DNA of 64,000 bases, from assembly GCF_001441165.1 (NCBI RefSeq), contig NZ_CP013126.1:1641551-1705550 (forward strand), written 5' to 3'. Positions 17,129-25,849 of this stretch are shown here, piece after piece. Source of the DNA: Acidipropionibacterium acidipropionici (GTDB taxonomy: Bacteria > Actinomycetota > Actinomycetes > Propionibacteriales > Propionibacteriaceae). The stretch's first letter is position 1. Each line of letters starts with the position of its first letter. Both the position numbers and the translations under genes were made by a program. The notes beneath the pieces were generated by a model. It worked only from the letters and a program-made list of their open reading frames with translations, searched no databases and was not told where the DNA came from.

Positions 17129-19399
17129 ATGAGCGACCTGGTACCCGGCTGCCCTGTACCCCACTCCTCTGGAACTCACTCCTCAGGACCCCACATGTCA
17201 GGTCAGGGAGGCGATCCCGCCGACTCCTGCGAGCCTCGTCTGCCGCACCCGACCCAGGGACAGGCCAACCACGAGCACTGGCCGAACAAGCTCAACCTGA
17301 AGCTTCTCAGCGAGAACGCCGACGTCATCAACCCGCTGGACCCGGGCTTCGACTACAAACACGAGTTCGAGAGCCTCGACTACGACGCTCTCAAGTCCGA
17401 CATCCGGGAGCTCCTCACCACATCCCAGGACTGGTGGCCCGCCGACTTCGGCAACTACGGCCCGATGATCATCCGGGTGGCCTGGCACTCCGCCGGCACC
17501 TACCGCAAGTGGGACGGCCGTGGCGGCGCCGGCACCGGCCAGCAGCGCTTCGCCCCGCTGAACTCCTGGCCCGACAACGGCAACACCGACAAGGGCCGCC
17601 GGCTGCTGTGGCCGGTCAAGAAGAAGTACGGCAAGAAGATCTCCTGGGCCGACCTGATGATCCTGGCCGGCAACGTCGCCCTGGAGGAGATGGGCTTCAA
17701 GCCGCTGGGCTTCGGCGGCGGGCGTGTCGACGCCTGGGAGCCCGAGGACGTCTACTACGGCACCGAGCCCGAGTTCAAGCAGACCCAGGACCGGATGAGC
17801 GGCGAGGGCACCGACCGTGAGCTGGAGAAGCCCCTGGCCGCCACCGTCCAGGGGCTGATCTACGTCGATCCCGAGGGACCCGAGGGCCAGCCCGATCCGC
17901 TGGTCTCGGCACGCGATATCCGGCTGACCTTCGGCGGCATGGGCATGGAGGACGACGAGATCGTCGCCCTGATCGCCGGCGGCCACACCTTCGGTAAGTC
18001 CCACGGTGCTGCTTCTGACGACAAGTACGTCGGCCCCGCACCCGAGGCCGCCCCGATCGAGCAGCAGGGCCTGGGCTGGAAGAACTCGTACGGCACCGGC
18101 AAGGGCGACGACACCATCGTCTCGGGCCTGGAGGTGACCTGGACCTACCACCCCACCCGCTGGGACGACGAGTTCCTGCACATCCTGTTCGCCTATGAGT
18201 GGGAGCCGGTCAAGGGCGAGGGCGGCCACTGGCACTGGCGCCCCAAGGACGGCGCCGGCCAGGACATGGTGCCGATGGCCCACTCCGACGCCAAGCGCGA
18301 GCCCCGCATGTTCACCTCCGACATCGCGCTGCGCGCCGACCCCGGCTTCGAGAAGATCGCCCGCCGGTTCCACCTGGACCAGGGCGCCTTCGCGGACGCC
18401 TTCGCGAAGGCCTGGTTCAAGCTGACCCACCGCGACATGGGCCCCAAGTCCCGTTACCTGGGCCCCGAGGTGCCCGATGAGGACTTCATCTGGCAGGACC
18501 CGCTGCCCGCCCGCGACTACGAGCTCCTCGACGACGCCGACGTGGCGTCGCTGAAGACGACGATCCTGGCCTCGGGGCTGAGTGTCTCCCAGCTCGTCAA
18601 GGCGGCCTGGGCGTCGGCGTCGACCTTCCGCAAGGGCGACAAGCGCGGCGGCGCCAACGGCGGGCGGATCCGCCTGGAACCTCAGCGCGGCTGGGAGGTC
18701 AACGAGCCCGGAGAGCTGTCGAAGGTGCTCAACGTCTACGAGACCATCAAGCGGAGCTTCGACGAGGAGAACGCCCCGAAGAAGGTGTCCATCGCCGACC
18801 TCGTCGTCCTCGGCGGGGCCGCCGCGATCGAGAAGGCCGCGGCCGACGCCGGCACCCCGGTCGAGGTGCCCTTCGCACCCGGCCGCGTCGACGCCACTCA
18901 GGAGCAGACCGATCCCGACGCCTTCAACCTGCTGGAGCCCACCGCCGACGGATTCCGCAACTACTGGCGTCCCGGCCACCGGCTGCCCGCCGAGAACCTG
19001 CTCGTCGACCGCGCCGCCCAGTTGAGCCTCACCCCGCCCGAGATGACCGTGCTGGTCGGCGGCCTGCGCGCCCTGGGCGCCACCTACCAGGACTCGCCGC
19101 TGGGTGTCCTCACCGATCGGCCCGGCGTGCTCGGCAACGACTTCTTCGTCAACCTGCTGGAGCTCGGCAACGAGTGGAAACCCCTCGACAAGGGCGGGAA
19201 CGCTTTCCAGTCCTTCGACGAGGTGACCGGCGAGAAGAAGTGGACCGGCACCCGAAACGACCTGCTGTTCGCCTCGAATGCCGAGCTGCGAGCCATCGCC
19301 GAGTTCTACGGTTCCGACGACGCCCAGGAGAAGTTCGTCCGCGACTTCGTGGCGGCCTGGGTCAAGGTCTCGAACCTGGACCGTTTCGACCTGCGCTGA
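17129..19399 (+). CDS. katG: Catalase-peroxidase KatG
   Basis: This 756-residue bifunctional haem enzyme decomposes H2O2 and oxidises organic peroxidase substrates. The distal triad is in I-I-R-V-A-W-H-S-A near residue 113 (Arg, Trp, His). The Met-Tyr-Trp adduct partners are visible as Tyr in L-I-Y-V-D-P-E-G-P and Met in G-G-M-G-M-E-D-D. The proximal haem His is in A-G-G-H-T-F-G-K near 290. A degenerate C-terminal peroxidase-like domain follows, as usual. The N terminus has an extra Ser/His/Gly-rich segment of about 40 residues before the conserved H-W-P-N-K-L. Start chosen by the AGAAAGGAACTG upstream. Confidence 0.97.
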   Translation: MSDLVPGCPVPHSSGTHSSGPHMSGQGGDPADSCEPRLPHPTQGQANHEHWPNKLNLKLLSENADVINPLDPGFDYKHEFESLDYDALKSDIRELLTTSQDWWPADFGNYGPMIIRVAWHSAGTYRKWDGRGGAGTGQQRFAPLNSWPDNGNTDKGRRLLWPVKKKYGKKISWADLMILAGNVALEEMGFKPLGFGGGRVDAWEPEDVYYGTEPEFKQTQDRMSGEGTDRELEKPLAATVQGLIYVDPEGPEGQPDPLVSARDIRLTFGGMGMEDDEIVALIAGGHTFGKSHGAASDDKYVGPAPEAAPIEQQGLGWKNSYGTGKGDDTIVSGLEVTWTYHPTRWDDEFLHILFAYEWEPVKGEGGHWHWRPKDGAGQDMVPMAHSDAKREPRMFTSDIALRADPGFEKIARRFHLDQGAFADAFAKAWFKLTHRDMGPKSRYLGPEVPDEDFIWQDPLPARDYELLDDADVASLKTTILASGLSVSQLVKAAWASASTFRKGDKRGGANGGRIRLEPQRGWEVNEPGELSKVLNVYETIKRSFDEENAPKKVSIADLVVLGGAAAIEKAAADAGTPVEVPFAPGRVDATQEQTDPDAFNLLEPTADGFRNYWRPGHRLPAENLLVDRAAQLSLTPPEMTVLVGGLRALGATYQDSPLGVLTDRPGVLGNDFFVNLLELGNEWKPLDKGGNAFQSFDEVTGEKKWTGTRNDLLFASNAELRAIAEFYGSDDAQEKFVRDFVAAWVKVSNLDRFDLR

Positions 19400-19426
19400 T
19401 CCCTTTCCGGGCCCGCCGTAGGTGGC

Positions 19427-19452
19427 GGATTCCCCGGCAGATCGGGGTTCCC
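19427..19452 (-). repeat. Short dispersed element, copy 1
   Basis: A 26-base near-palindrome (arms GGATTCCCCG and CGGGGTTCC around GCAGAT). Its reverse complement recurs with few changes at 23007-23031. Each copy lies close to one end of an IS5-family element: copy 1 is 6 bases before the remnant, copy 2 is 22 bases after the intact element. Confidence 0.7.
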
Positions 19453-19458
19453 AGTGCG

Positions 19459-19645
19459 TTATTCATGGCTGATTACCAGCCGATGAATAACACCCTCAGT
19501 AGATGCTACACAATCAAGCACTCCCCTGGTCGAGGTGTTCGGTGGGCTGGAAGATCTGATGCATCTCGGCAGCGCGCATCTGGACCATGTCCTGCCGCAG
19601 GAGGATCAAGGTGAGTCCGACCTGGCGGTACAGGCCCGGCCGTCG
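19459..19645. mobile_element. Decayed IS5-family remnant
   Basis: The terminus TTATTCATGGCTGATTACC at 19459-19477 is identical to the left end of the intact element at 22078. About 70 bases further, 19538-19640 matches the transposase coding region near 22668-22770 (shared G-C-A-T-C-T-G-G-A-C-C-A-T-G-T-C-C-T-G and following bases) with scattered substitutions. The rest is deleted. Odd: 19459-19490 forms a near-perfect palindrome because a second, inverted TTATTCATCGGCTG abuts the first. Confidence 0.8.
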
Positions 19646-19696
19646 TTCAGATCGATGCCCTGTCAGTGGGGCCAGGAGGCGACTGCGAACGGCGCT

Positions 19697-19714
19697 CCAC
19701 CCTTAAGGGGGTGG
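19697..19714. promoter_or_regulatory. Candidate operator palindrome CCACCC-N-GGGTGG
   Basis: CCACCCTTAAGGGGGTGG lies about 80 bases upstream of the holin-like operon. Similar palindromes occur upstream of other stress genes at 27018, 29869 and 38959. Chance matches are possible at this G+C; treat as a hypothesis. Confidence 0.4.
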
Positions 19715-19795
19715 CAGGTGTGCAGAGCGCGGCCTAATCTGCCAGAGGCGAATAGGTGCCGTGCGATCTGGACGACGTGAAGGGCGGGTCTACCT

Positions 19796-20194
19796 ATGAA
19801 CAGTTCTGAAGAATCAGTCCCGGAGATTCTGACCAGACTCCCGGGACAGCTTACAGACTTGATGCGCAGCGAGTTCAAACTCGCTCGGGCGGAAATGACC
19901 GAGAACGCCAAGCAGAGTGGTCAGGCCGCTGGATTTATGGGTGCCGGGGGTTTCTTGGCGGCGTTCGGGTTCGCTGGCCTTCTGACGACTCTGATCCTCC
20001 TCCTCGCTCTGGTCGTCCCGGCGTGGGCCGCGGCGGGGATCGTCACCCTGGCGCTGTTCGCCGCCGCGGGGATCGCGGTGGTGGTCGGCAGAAGCCGGAT
20101 CAAGCACGTTTCCCCCACGCCCGAGACGACAGTGTCCAACGTCAAGCAGGATGTCGAGCAGATCAAGGAAGGCGCACACCATGACAACCCCTGA
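19796..20194 (+). CDS. Holin-like membrane protein (phage holin superfamily 3_6/DUF1469)
   Basis: The 132-residue protein has an amphipathic helix (residues 10-40: L-P-G-Q-L-T-D-L-M-R-S-E-F-K-L-A-R-A-E-M), two membrane helices (about 48-70 and 75-98) and a basic/acidic tail. That is the actinobacterial putative holin-X/DUF1469 pattern. Despite the name there are no phage genes nearby; in actinobacteria it is usually a stress- or envelope-associated gene next to DUF3618. The reading overlaps the next gene by 14 bases, indicating coupled translation. Confidence 0.82.
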   Translation: MNSSEESVPEILTRLPGQLTDLMRSEFKLARAEMTENAKQSGQAAGFMGAGGFLAAFGFAGLLTTLILLLALVVPAWAAAGIVTLALFAAAGIAVVVGRSRIKHVSPTPETTVSNVKQDVEQIKEGAHHDNP

Positions 20195-20567
20195 TCCCCA
20201 CGAACCCCTCGTGGATCGACCCACCGTCGACGGCGGTGGGGAACGAGTTCACGATCCCTCCGAGAGTGTCGGCGCCGCAGAGGATGAGGTGAGGCGTTCC
20301 CGACGTGAACTGTTGGACAGTGTGGAGGCGTTGGCCGACAGACTGGATATCAAGAACAGGACCCGTCACCGCTTCGAGGAGACGAAGCAGCGTGTCGCAG
20401 ACGGGGCCCGCCGGTTGCGCGAGCAACCTGCCGACGCTTTCACCCATCCCGACGACCCGAACAAGAAACCGGGCGCACCGACCACCTCCGGCTGGATCGC
20501 GATAGCATTGGTGGCATCAGCTACCGTGATTGTCCTGACCGTGGCGATCCGCGCGGCGCGCCGGTGA
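20181..20567 (+). CDS. DUF3618 membrane protein
   Basis: This 128-residue protein has the DUF3618 core at residues about 30-75 (E-D-E-V-R-R-S-R-R-E-L, then D-S-V-E-A-L-A-D-R-L-D-I-K-N-R). A linker and one C-terminal membrane helix (about 103-124) follow. It is a typical partner of the preceding holin-like protein and of DUF4235 proteins, presumably an envelope-associated complex of unknown role. Start at 20181 lies inside the upstream gene (14-base overlap). Confidence 0.82.
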   Translation: MTTPDPHEPLVDRPTVDGGGERVHDPSESVGAAEDEVRRSRRELLDSVEALADRLDIKNRTRHRFEETKQRVADGARRLREQPADAFTHPDDPNKKPGAPTTSGWIAIALVASATVIVLTVAIRAARR

Positions 20568-20602
20568 GCCTGCTCGTCTGTGAAACTTGAGGAGAATCCA
20601 GG

Positions 20603-20896
20603 ATGGCGAAGAAGAACGGCAGTACGTCGGCGAAGATCCTCTACCGCCCGGTCGGCATGGTGGGCAGCGTCGTCAGCGGCCTGCTCGCCGGTGCCGTGTT
20701 CAAGCAGGTCTGGAAGAAGGCCTCCCGCACTGGTTCGAAGGACACCCCGAAGGCGCTGGAGTCCGAGTTCGGGCTGGGACAGGTGCTGGCGGCCGCCGCA
20801 GTACAGGGGGCGATCTACGCAGCCGTCAAGGCGCTGGTGGACCGTGGTGGCGCCAGAATGTTCCAGCGGGCGACTGGAGAATGGCCGGGCAACTGA
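20603..20896 (+). CDS. DUF4235 membrane protein
   Basis: This 97-residue protein has a first membrane segment (G-M-V-G-S-V-V-S-G-L-L-A-G near residue 18) and a second around 60-80 (A-A-A-A-V-Q-G-A-I-Y-A-A-V). That matches DUF4235, a small actinobacterial family often found with DUF3618. A GAGGAGA ribosome-binding site precedes the ATG. Third gene of the operon; function unknown. Confidence 0.85.
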   Translation: MAKKNGSTSAKILYRPVGMVGSVVSGLLAGAVFKQVWKKASRTGSKDTPKALESEFGLGQVLAAAAVQGAIYAAVKALVDRGGARMFQRATGEWPGN

Positions 20897-20945
20897 GCCC
20901 GTTGTCCGCCTCACAATTTCACCGACGAAAGGACAAGGCACCACG

Positions 20946-22031
20946 ATGAGCCGCCGCTCCCCCCGTCGAGGTCGCCCGAGCGATGAAGGTACCCCCGACG
21001 CCGATGACGCCAGAAAACCCCAATCCCCCACCCAGATCGAACGACCATCATGGCGTTTCACGGCACGAGCCGCCATCGCCCAGTTCTCCTCGGACGCGTG
21101 CACCGATCTCGCCGCCGGGCTGACGTATCGGACCGTGATGTCGATGTTCCCGGGTCTGATTGCTCTGGTGTCGATCCTCAGCCTGTTCGGTCAGAGCGGT
21201 CAGACGGTGACCAGTCTGCTGGACCAGCTCAGAAGCGCCGTGCCCTCCAGCACCTGGGACTCAGTGCGACCGGCGCTCGACGCCGTGCTCGCCGCCCCGG
21301 CCCCCGGCATCGGCCTTATCGTGGGCCTGATCACCGCCCTGTGGTCGGCATCGGGCTACGTGAAGGCCTTCGGGCGCGCGATGAACCGGATATACGAGGT
21401 GCCCGAGGGTCGAGGAGCCATCAAACTCAACGCACAGATGTACGGCTTGACGGCCCTCATCCTCGTCCTGGGCGCAGCCGGACTGCTGACCCTCGTGGTC
21501 TCGGGACCGGTCACCGAGGCGATCGGAACCCTCCTGGGCATCGGTCCAACGGTGATGATGATCTGGGACGTCCTCAAGTGGTTCGTCCTGGCCTTCATCG
21601 TCGTGCTCGTCATCGCGCTGCTCTACTACGCGACTCCCAACGTCAAGCAACCGAAGTTCCGCTGGGTCAGCGTCGGCGCCGTGATCGCGATCCTCGTCGC
21701 CGTGGCCGCATCGGCCGGGTTCTTCTTCTACGTGTCGAACTTCGGGAAGTACAACGCCACCTACGGCGCCCTAGCCGGGGTCATCATCCTGCTGCTGTGG
21801 CTCTACATCATCAACGCCATCCTGCTCCTCGGCGCCGAGATAGACTCCGAACTCGAACGGGCCCGTGAACTTCAAGCCGACATCGCCGCGGAATCCGTTC
21901 TTCAGCTGCCGGCCCGCGACACCCGCGTCAGTGACAAGCGCGCCCGCAAGCGCGCCGAGCAGATCGATCGCGCACGCTCACTCCGGCCAACGCCCACGCC
22001 CGAGGACGACGACGCCGAGAACACCCGATAG
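20946..22031 (+). CDS. YihY/BrkB-family membrane protein
   Basis: This 361-residue protein has six predicted membrane helices. The family core begins at about residue 55 (D-L-A-A-G-L-T-Y-R-T-V-M-S-M-F-P-G-L-I-A-L), and the second half has Y-Y-A-T-P-N-V-K and the late N-A-T-Y-G-A-L-A-G-V-I-I-L-L-L-W-L-Y signature. The C-terminal cytoplasmic tail is charged. The family was once called ribonuclease BN by mistake; the real role is unresolved, probably in envelope transport. It ends the operon starting at 19796; start chosen for the AGGACAAGGCACC upstream. Confidence 0.88.
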   Translation: MSRRSPRRGRPSDEGTPDADDARKPQSPTQIERPSWRFTARAAIAQFSSDACTDLAAGLTYRTVMSMFPGLIALVSILSLFGQSGQTVTSLLDQLRSAVPSSTWDSVRPALDAVLAAPAPGIGLIVGLITALWSASGYVKAFGRAMNRIYEVPEGRGAIKLNAQMYGLTALILVLGAAGLLTLVVSGPVTEAIGTLLGIGPTVMMIWDVLKWFVLAFIVVLVIALLYYATPNVKQPKFRWVSVGAVIAILVAVAASAGFFFYVSNFGKYNATYGALAGVIILLLWLYIINAILLLGAEIDSELERARELQADIAAESVLQLPARDTRVSDKRARKRAEQIDRARSLRPTPTPEDDDAENTR

Positions 22032-22077
22032 TCCTTCTCGCGGCGGTGTTCGGGGCAACGCGCGGCTAGTGTGGGCG

Positions 22078-22984
22078 TTATTCATGGCTGATTACCATCC
22101 GATTCTGCAGAGTTCGAGTCGGGTGACGATCCTGATGATTGTGGGGAGTTCCGCGAGGCGGCCGCGGTATCCTTTTGAGAGGATCTTCCAGTTCTTGAGG
22201 TGTCCGATGATGTGTTCAATGGCGGAACGGAGACTGGAGACAGCGTGATTGAACTGCTTCTCCCATTCCAGCTTGTCGCGTCCGGGGGTCTTCTTGATGG
22301 GGGTGATCGCCCCGGTGGCGATGTAGGCGGTGTCGGCGATCCAGGAGACCTTGGCGTCCTGCAGGATCTGGGTCCAGCCGCACATCTGGATCGCCGCGGA
22401 GTCGTGGCGGGACCCGGTCACGGGCTGCGAGGTGGCGATCAGCTGTCCGTCGAGGGTGCCGGCAACCTGAATGTTGAGGCGCTGCAGGTGGTGCTTGCCG
22501 GAGTAGCTGGCGCTGCCCTGACCGCTGGCGGGCCGGTTGCCGGTGGGAATGAAGGTCCCATCGATCAGGATCGGTTCGCCCTGGGCCGCGGCCTCGGCAA
22601 GGCTGATGCCGTCCAACGCCAGGACCTCGTCCACGAGCGGCAGGATGCGCCGCCAGATGCGGGAGACGGTGGGCTGGGAGACTCTGTACAGGTCGGCGGC
22701 GCACATCTGGACCATGTCCTGGCGCAGGAGGATCAAGGTGAGTCCGATCTGGCGGTACAGGCCTGGCCGGTACCCTTTCAGGCTCATGGCCCGGCAGGCG
22801 AGGACCTCGTGGATTCTGGCGACGAGTTCAGTCATGTCATCGGGGTCGAGTCCTGTAGTAGTCTGGTAGCGCATCGGTCGCCTTCAAATATATTGTTTAC
22901 GGTTGGTAACCTCATTATATTTGAAGGGGCCGATGCTCTTGTCTGAAACACGATGAGAATGTCAAAACAACTCGCCGTGAATAA
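22078..22984. mobile_element. IS5-family insertion sequence, intact copy
   Basis: The 907-base element is bounded by TTATTCATGGC at 22078-22088 and the complementary GCCGTGAATAA at 22974-22984 (one mismatch in 11). It contains a single uninterrupted transposase gene. The A/T-rich segment 22890-22960 before the gene contrasts with the genome. I could not define the target duplication. A decayed relative lies 2.6 kb upstream. Confidence 0.85.
22092..22874 (-). CDS. IS5-family transposase
   Basis: The 260-residue protein has an N-terminal helix-turn-helix (residues about 40-80: A-D-L-Y-R-V-S-Q-P-T-V-S-R-I-W-R-R) and the DDE_Tnp_4 core. Catalytic Asp candidates are in I-L-I-D-G-T-F-I-P near 106 and W-I-A-D-T-A-Y near 177; the last acidic residue is in S-A-I-E-H-I-I-G-H-L-K-N-W near 225. 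Full length and undisturbed, so probably able to move the element and possibly the decayed copy. Confidence 0.92.
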   Translation of the reverse strand: MRYQTTTGLDPDDMTELVARIHEVLACRAMSLKGYRPGLYRQIGLTLILLRQDMVQMCAADLYRVSQPTVSRIWRRILPLVDEVLALDGISLAEAAAQGEPILIDGTFIPTGNRPASGQGSASYSGKHHLQRLNIQVAGTLDGQLIATSQPVTGSRHDSAAIQMCGWTQILQDAKVSWIADTAYIATGAITPIKKTPGRDKLEWEKQFNHAVSSLRSAIEHIIGHLKNWKILSKGYRGRLAELPTIIRIVTRLELCRIGW

Positions 22985-23006
22985 TACCATCAGCCTGGAT
23001 GGGTCC

Positions 23007-23031
23007 GGAACCCTGATCTGCCGGGGGATCC
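23007..23031 (+). repeat. Short dispersed element, copy 2
   Basis: GGAACCCTGATCTGCCGGGG and following bases match the reverse complement of 19427-19452. The 160 bases from here to the next gene contain no other recognisable feature. Confidence 0.65.
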
Positions 23032-23193
23032 GGCTCCTTTCACGTGTGCCACCGGTGACCATTCTTGGGCCGGAGGTTTTTCCGCTGAGCACCATGCCGG
23101 GCGCAGATTTCAAGAGGGCTGACTTGAACGAGCTGGCGATCGCGTAAGTCTGGTTTCAGAGGACCTTCGAAAGCTGTTGAGAGGAAGAGGATC

Positions 23194-23994
23194 ATGGACC
23201 TCGGCATTGCGGGAAGAACGGCACTGGTCACCGGAGCCGATTCGGGGATCGGATGGCATACCGCCAAGGAGCTGCTCGGCGAGGGCGCCCGGGTCGTGCT
23301 CACCGATCTGGAGGAGGAGCCGCTGCGCGAGGCTGCCCAGCAGCTCGACGCTGCGCCGGGGCGCTGCATGTGGTACCCCGCCGATATCACCAGCACCGAA
23401 TCGCTCGAGGCGCTCCGCCATTTCGTGGAGACCTCCTTCGGCGATATCGACATCCTCGTCCAGAGCGCCGGCATCACCGGCGCCCAAGGACGGTTCCACG
23501 AGATCTCAGACCAGGGCTGGGTCGACACTCTCACAACCGACCTCCTGGGGCCGGTGCGCGTCCTGCGGCAATTCCTGCCCGCACTGCGCCGGGGCGGGTG
23601 GGGGCGCGTCGTCCTGCTGGCCTCCGAGGACGCCGTCCAGCCCTACGACGACGAGCTGCCCTACTGCACGGCGAAGGCCGGCATCCTGGCACTGGCGAAG
23701 GGACTGTCACGCAGCTACGCCCGCGAGGGCCTGTTGGTCAACGCCGTCTCTCCGGCCTTCATCCACACGCCGATGACCGATGCCATGATGGAGCGCCGCG
23801 CCGCTCAGCTGGAAGTGACGCGCGACGAGGCCGTCGAGTCCTTCCTCGATGAGGAACGTCCCTTCATGGAGCTCAAGCGGCGCGGAACCCCGGAAGAGGT
23901 CGCCGCCGTCATCGCATTCCTGTGCTCGGACCGCGCCTCCTTCGTCAACGGATCGAACTACCGGGTGGACTCCGGATCAGTCGCCACCATCTGA
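23194..23994 (+). CDS. Short-chain dehydrogenase/reductase
   Basis: This 266-residue classical SDR has the cofactor loop T-G-A-D-S-G-I-G near residue 13 and an Asp after beta-2 (V-L-T-D-L near 38) that favours NAD(H). Active-site residues are Ser in L-L-A-S-E-D and Y-C-T-A-K near 157-161. The C-terminal N-G-S-N-Y-R-V-D-S-G-S is typical of the 3-oxoacyl-ACP-reductase-like group. A GAGAGGAAGAGG ribosome-binding site precedes the ATG. Substrate unknown; it stands between an IS and dps, inside the stress island. Confidence 0.88.
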   Translation: MDLGIAGRTALVTGADSGIGWHTAKELLGEGARVVLTDLEEEPLREAAQQLDAAPGRCMWYPADITSTESLEALRHFVETSFGDIDILVQSAGITGAQGRFHEISDQGWVDTLTTDLLGPVRVLRQFLPALRRGGWGRVVLLASEDAVQPYDDELPYCTAKAGILALAKGLSRSYAREGLLVNAVSPAFIHTPMTDAMMERRAAQLEVTRDEAVESFLDEERPFMELKRRGTPEEVAAVIAFLCSDRASFVNGSNYRVDSGSVATI

Positions 23995-24042
23995 CGGCTG
24001 ACTCACGGAGTCGGTCCCGGCTCGAGCCTGAGGTTCCGGGCC

Positions 24043-24579
24043 TCAGGCGCGCTCGGGCGTCCGGGTCTCGGCGCTGATGAACCATGCCTGCTGCTCCAGT
24101 GCCGCGATGTGGTCGTGGAGCAGATCGGCGGTTGTCGGATCCTCGGCGTCGACGTCGTCATGGACGGCTCGCATCGTCCCCACCGCGGCCTCGATGGCCT
24201 CGACCACTAGGTCGATCGCCTCATGGGTCGTCACCTCTCCTTGGGGGAGGTCGGGCAGCGTCGTCGTGCCGGCCACCACGCTCGGGCGGCCATCAGGGGT
24301 GGCATGCAGTGCCCTCATCCGTTCCGCGATGACATCGGAGGCGCCGCGGGCCGCGTCGACCACCTCGTCGAGGTTGAGGTGAAGGTCCCGGAAATTCGGC
24401 CCGACGATGTTCCAGTGGGCCTGCTTGCCCACAAGATGCAGCGCGATGAGATCCACCAGGACCCGCTGCAGGTTGCCGGCCAGCCCGGCAGACGCGGTGA
24501 CACCATGTTCCGCGTTCTCCCTGGCGGTTTCGGTTGCCCCGGTCGGCCGGGGGACGTTGATCTGAAGTCGGTCAGACAT
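24043..24579 (-). CDS. dps: Dps family ferritin-like protein
   Basis: This 178-residue four-helix protein has the ferroxidase ligands of the Dps intersubunit site: His in Q-A-H-W-N near residue 59, and D-L-H-L-N-L-D-E-V-V-D near 70-80. These sites oxidise Fe(II) with H2O2, store iron and protect DNA. The N-terminal tail of about 30 residues is polar rather than Lys-rich, so direct DNA binding is uncertain. Start at 24579 is preceded by a GAAAGAGGAGAA ribosome-binding site. It fits the peroxide-defence theme with KatG, KatE and FurA. Confidence 0.92.
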   Translation of the reverse strand: MSDRLQINVPRPTGATETARENAEHGVTASAGLAGNLQRVLVDLIALHLVGKQAHWNIVGPNFRDLHLNLDEVVDAARGASDVIAERMRALHATPDGRPSVVAGTTTLPDLPQGEVTTHEAIDLVVEAIEAAVGTMRAVHDDVDAEDPTTADLLHDHIAALEQQAWFISAETRTPERA

Positions 24580-24624
24580 CGTGTTCTCCTCTTTCTGTTG
24601 TCATGTCTGTGATCAGTGGTCGGA

Positions 24625-25806
24625 TCACCGGATGCTCCGGGCGATCTCCTCACGATCGGTCGGACGGTGGGCCAGCAGCATGCGAGCGGCATCCAACCTG
24701 CCCTCGGCCTGCCATAACAGGACGCCGACAGGTTCACCGGCGCTGTTGAGGTAGATGACCACCGGCTTCCCGTCTCCGGTCCGGGTCTCCAGCACCTCCA
24801 GACTCGGGTCCAAGGTGCCGACGGCCTGCCAGCTCACGCCCAGGACCACCGAGTAGAAATACGGCGTGTACGCGTAGGGCTCGGGGTCTCCCGCCATCGA
24901 ACGGCCCACGGCGTGCCCCATCTTCCGCGCGCTGTCCACGTGTTCCACCCGGGTGCGTCCCAGGATCGTGTCCGGGTAGGAGGCAACATCTCCAGCAGCC
25001 CAGATCGAGCGGTCCGAGGTTCTCAGCCTGGCGTCGACCACGATTCCGTCGTCGACCTCCAGGTCGGCCGACTCGGCGAGCCCGCAGGCGGGGACGGTGC
25101 CCAGCCCGGCGATCACCGCGTCGGCTTCCAAGGCGTTGCCGTCATCAAGGGTCACGACCGTCACCCGGCCGTCCCTGCCGACGGCGGAGGCCTGCCTGCC
25201 CGGCAGGATCTGTACTCCAGCGTCGGTGAACAGTCTCTGATAACCCGACGCGATACCGGAGGGGAACATCGAGGCCCCGAGAGTCTTCTCGGGGAACACG
25301 AGGGTCACCTCGCACTCCTGACCGATGAGTGCCGCGGCCAGCTCGGAGCCGATATAGCCCCCGCCCACGATGACGAACCGGCGTCCAGGGGTCGCCAGGC
25401 GGCGCACCCGGTGGTAGTCCGCGGCACTCCGGAAGTAGATGACGGCGTCGTCCTGGGCATTGTCCAGCTGCCGGGGATGGACGCCGGTGGCCAGGAGCAG
25501 TCGCTCATAACCGACGGTCTGTCCCTCTGCTGACCGCACCTGATGCTTCTTACGGTCGATCGAAGTCACCTCGGTCTCCAGGTCGAGATCAGCGCCGGTC
25601 GCCAGCGGGGTGCCCAGCGGCACCTGGTCCCATCCGAAGCTCGGATCGGTCCACAGCTTCTTGGTGAGGGCCGGCCGGGTGTACGGCGGGTCGACGTCGG
25701 CGCTGAGAATCCCGATACTTCCGTCGGGATCCAGCTCCCGGATGCCCCGTGCCGCCCCGTCGGCGACCATGCCGCCTCCGATGATCAAATACTCGTAGTT
25801 CCTCAT
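24625..25806 (-). CDS. FAD-dependent NAD(P)H reductase (ferredoxin/rubredoxin reductase-like)
   Basis: This 393-residue flavoprotein has an N-terminal FAD loop (I-I-G-G-G-M-V-A-D-G-A near residue 6), an NAD(P) loop (I-V-G-G-G-Y-I-G-S-E-L near 145) and a second FAD motif (I-W-A-A-G-D-V-A near 270). The start at 25806 has AGGAGG spaced 6 bases upstream; a longer reading frame lacks one. Related enzymes pass electrons from NADH to ferredoxin or rubredoxin. It lies 43 bases downstream of an SDR gene and near a P450, but the P450 looks like a peroxygenase that would not need it. Confidence 0.88.
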   Translation of the reverse strand: MRNYEYLIIGGGMVADGAARGIRELDPDGSIGILSADVDPPYTRPALTKKLWTDPSFGWDQVPLGTPLATGADLDLETEVTSIDRKKHQVRSAEGQTVGYERLLLATGVHPRQLDNAQDDAVIYFRSAADYHRVRRLATPGRRFVIVGGGYIGSELAAALIGQECEVTLVFPEKTLGASMFPSGIASGYQRLFTDAGVQILPGRQASAVGRDGRVTVVTLDDGNALEADAVIAGLGTVPACGLAESADLEVDDGIVVDARLRTSDRSIWAAGDVASYPDTILGRTRVEHVDSARKMGHAVGRSMAGDPEPYAYTPYFYSVVLGVSWQAVGTLDPSLEVLETRTGDGKPVVIYLNSAGEPVGVLLWQAEGRLDAARMLLAHRPTDREEIARSIR

Positions 25807-25849
25807 CTGGCCTCCTGGAATCGTTGCCTGCGGACCGGATACCCCCCGT

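Noticed and set aside
17198-18979. 593-codon minus-strand frame opposite katG
   Set aside because: Antisense shadow of katG; no recognisable motif.
19796-20194. Holin as a sign of a prophage
   Set aside because: No phage structural, lysis, integrase or attachment sequences nearby; the DUF1469/DUF3618/DUF4235 group is an ordinary actinobacterial envelope cluster.
22078-22984. IS5 element as carrier of the adjoining SDR or YihY genes
   Set aside because: The inverted ends enclose only the transposase gene.
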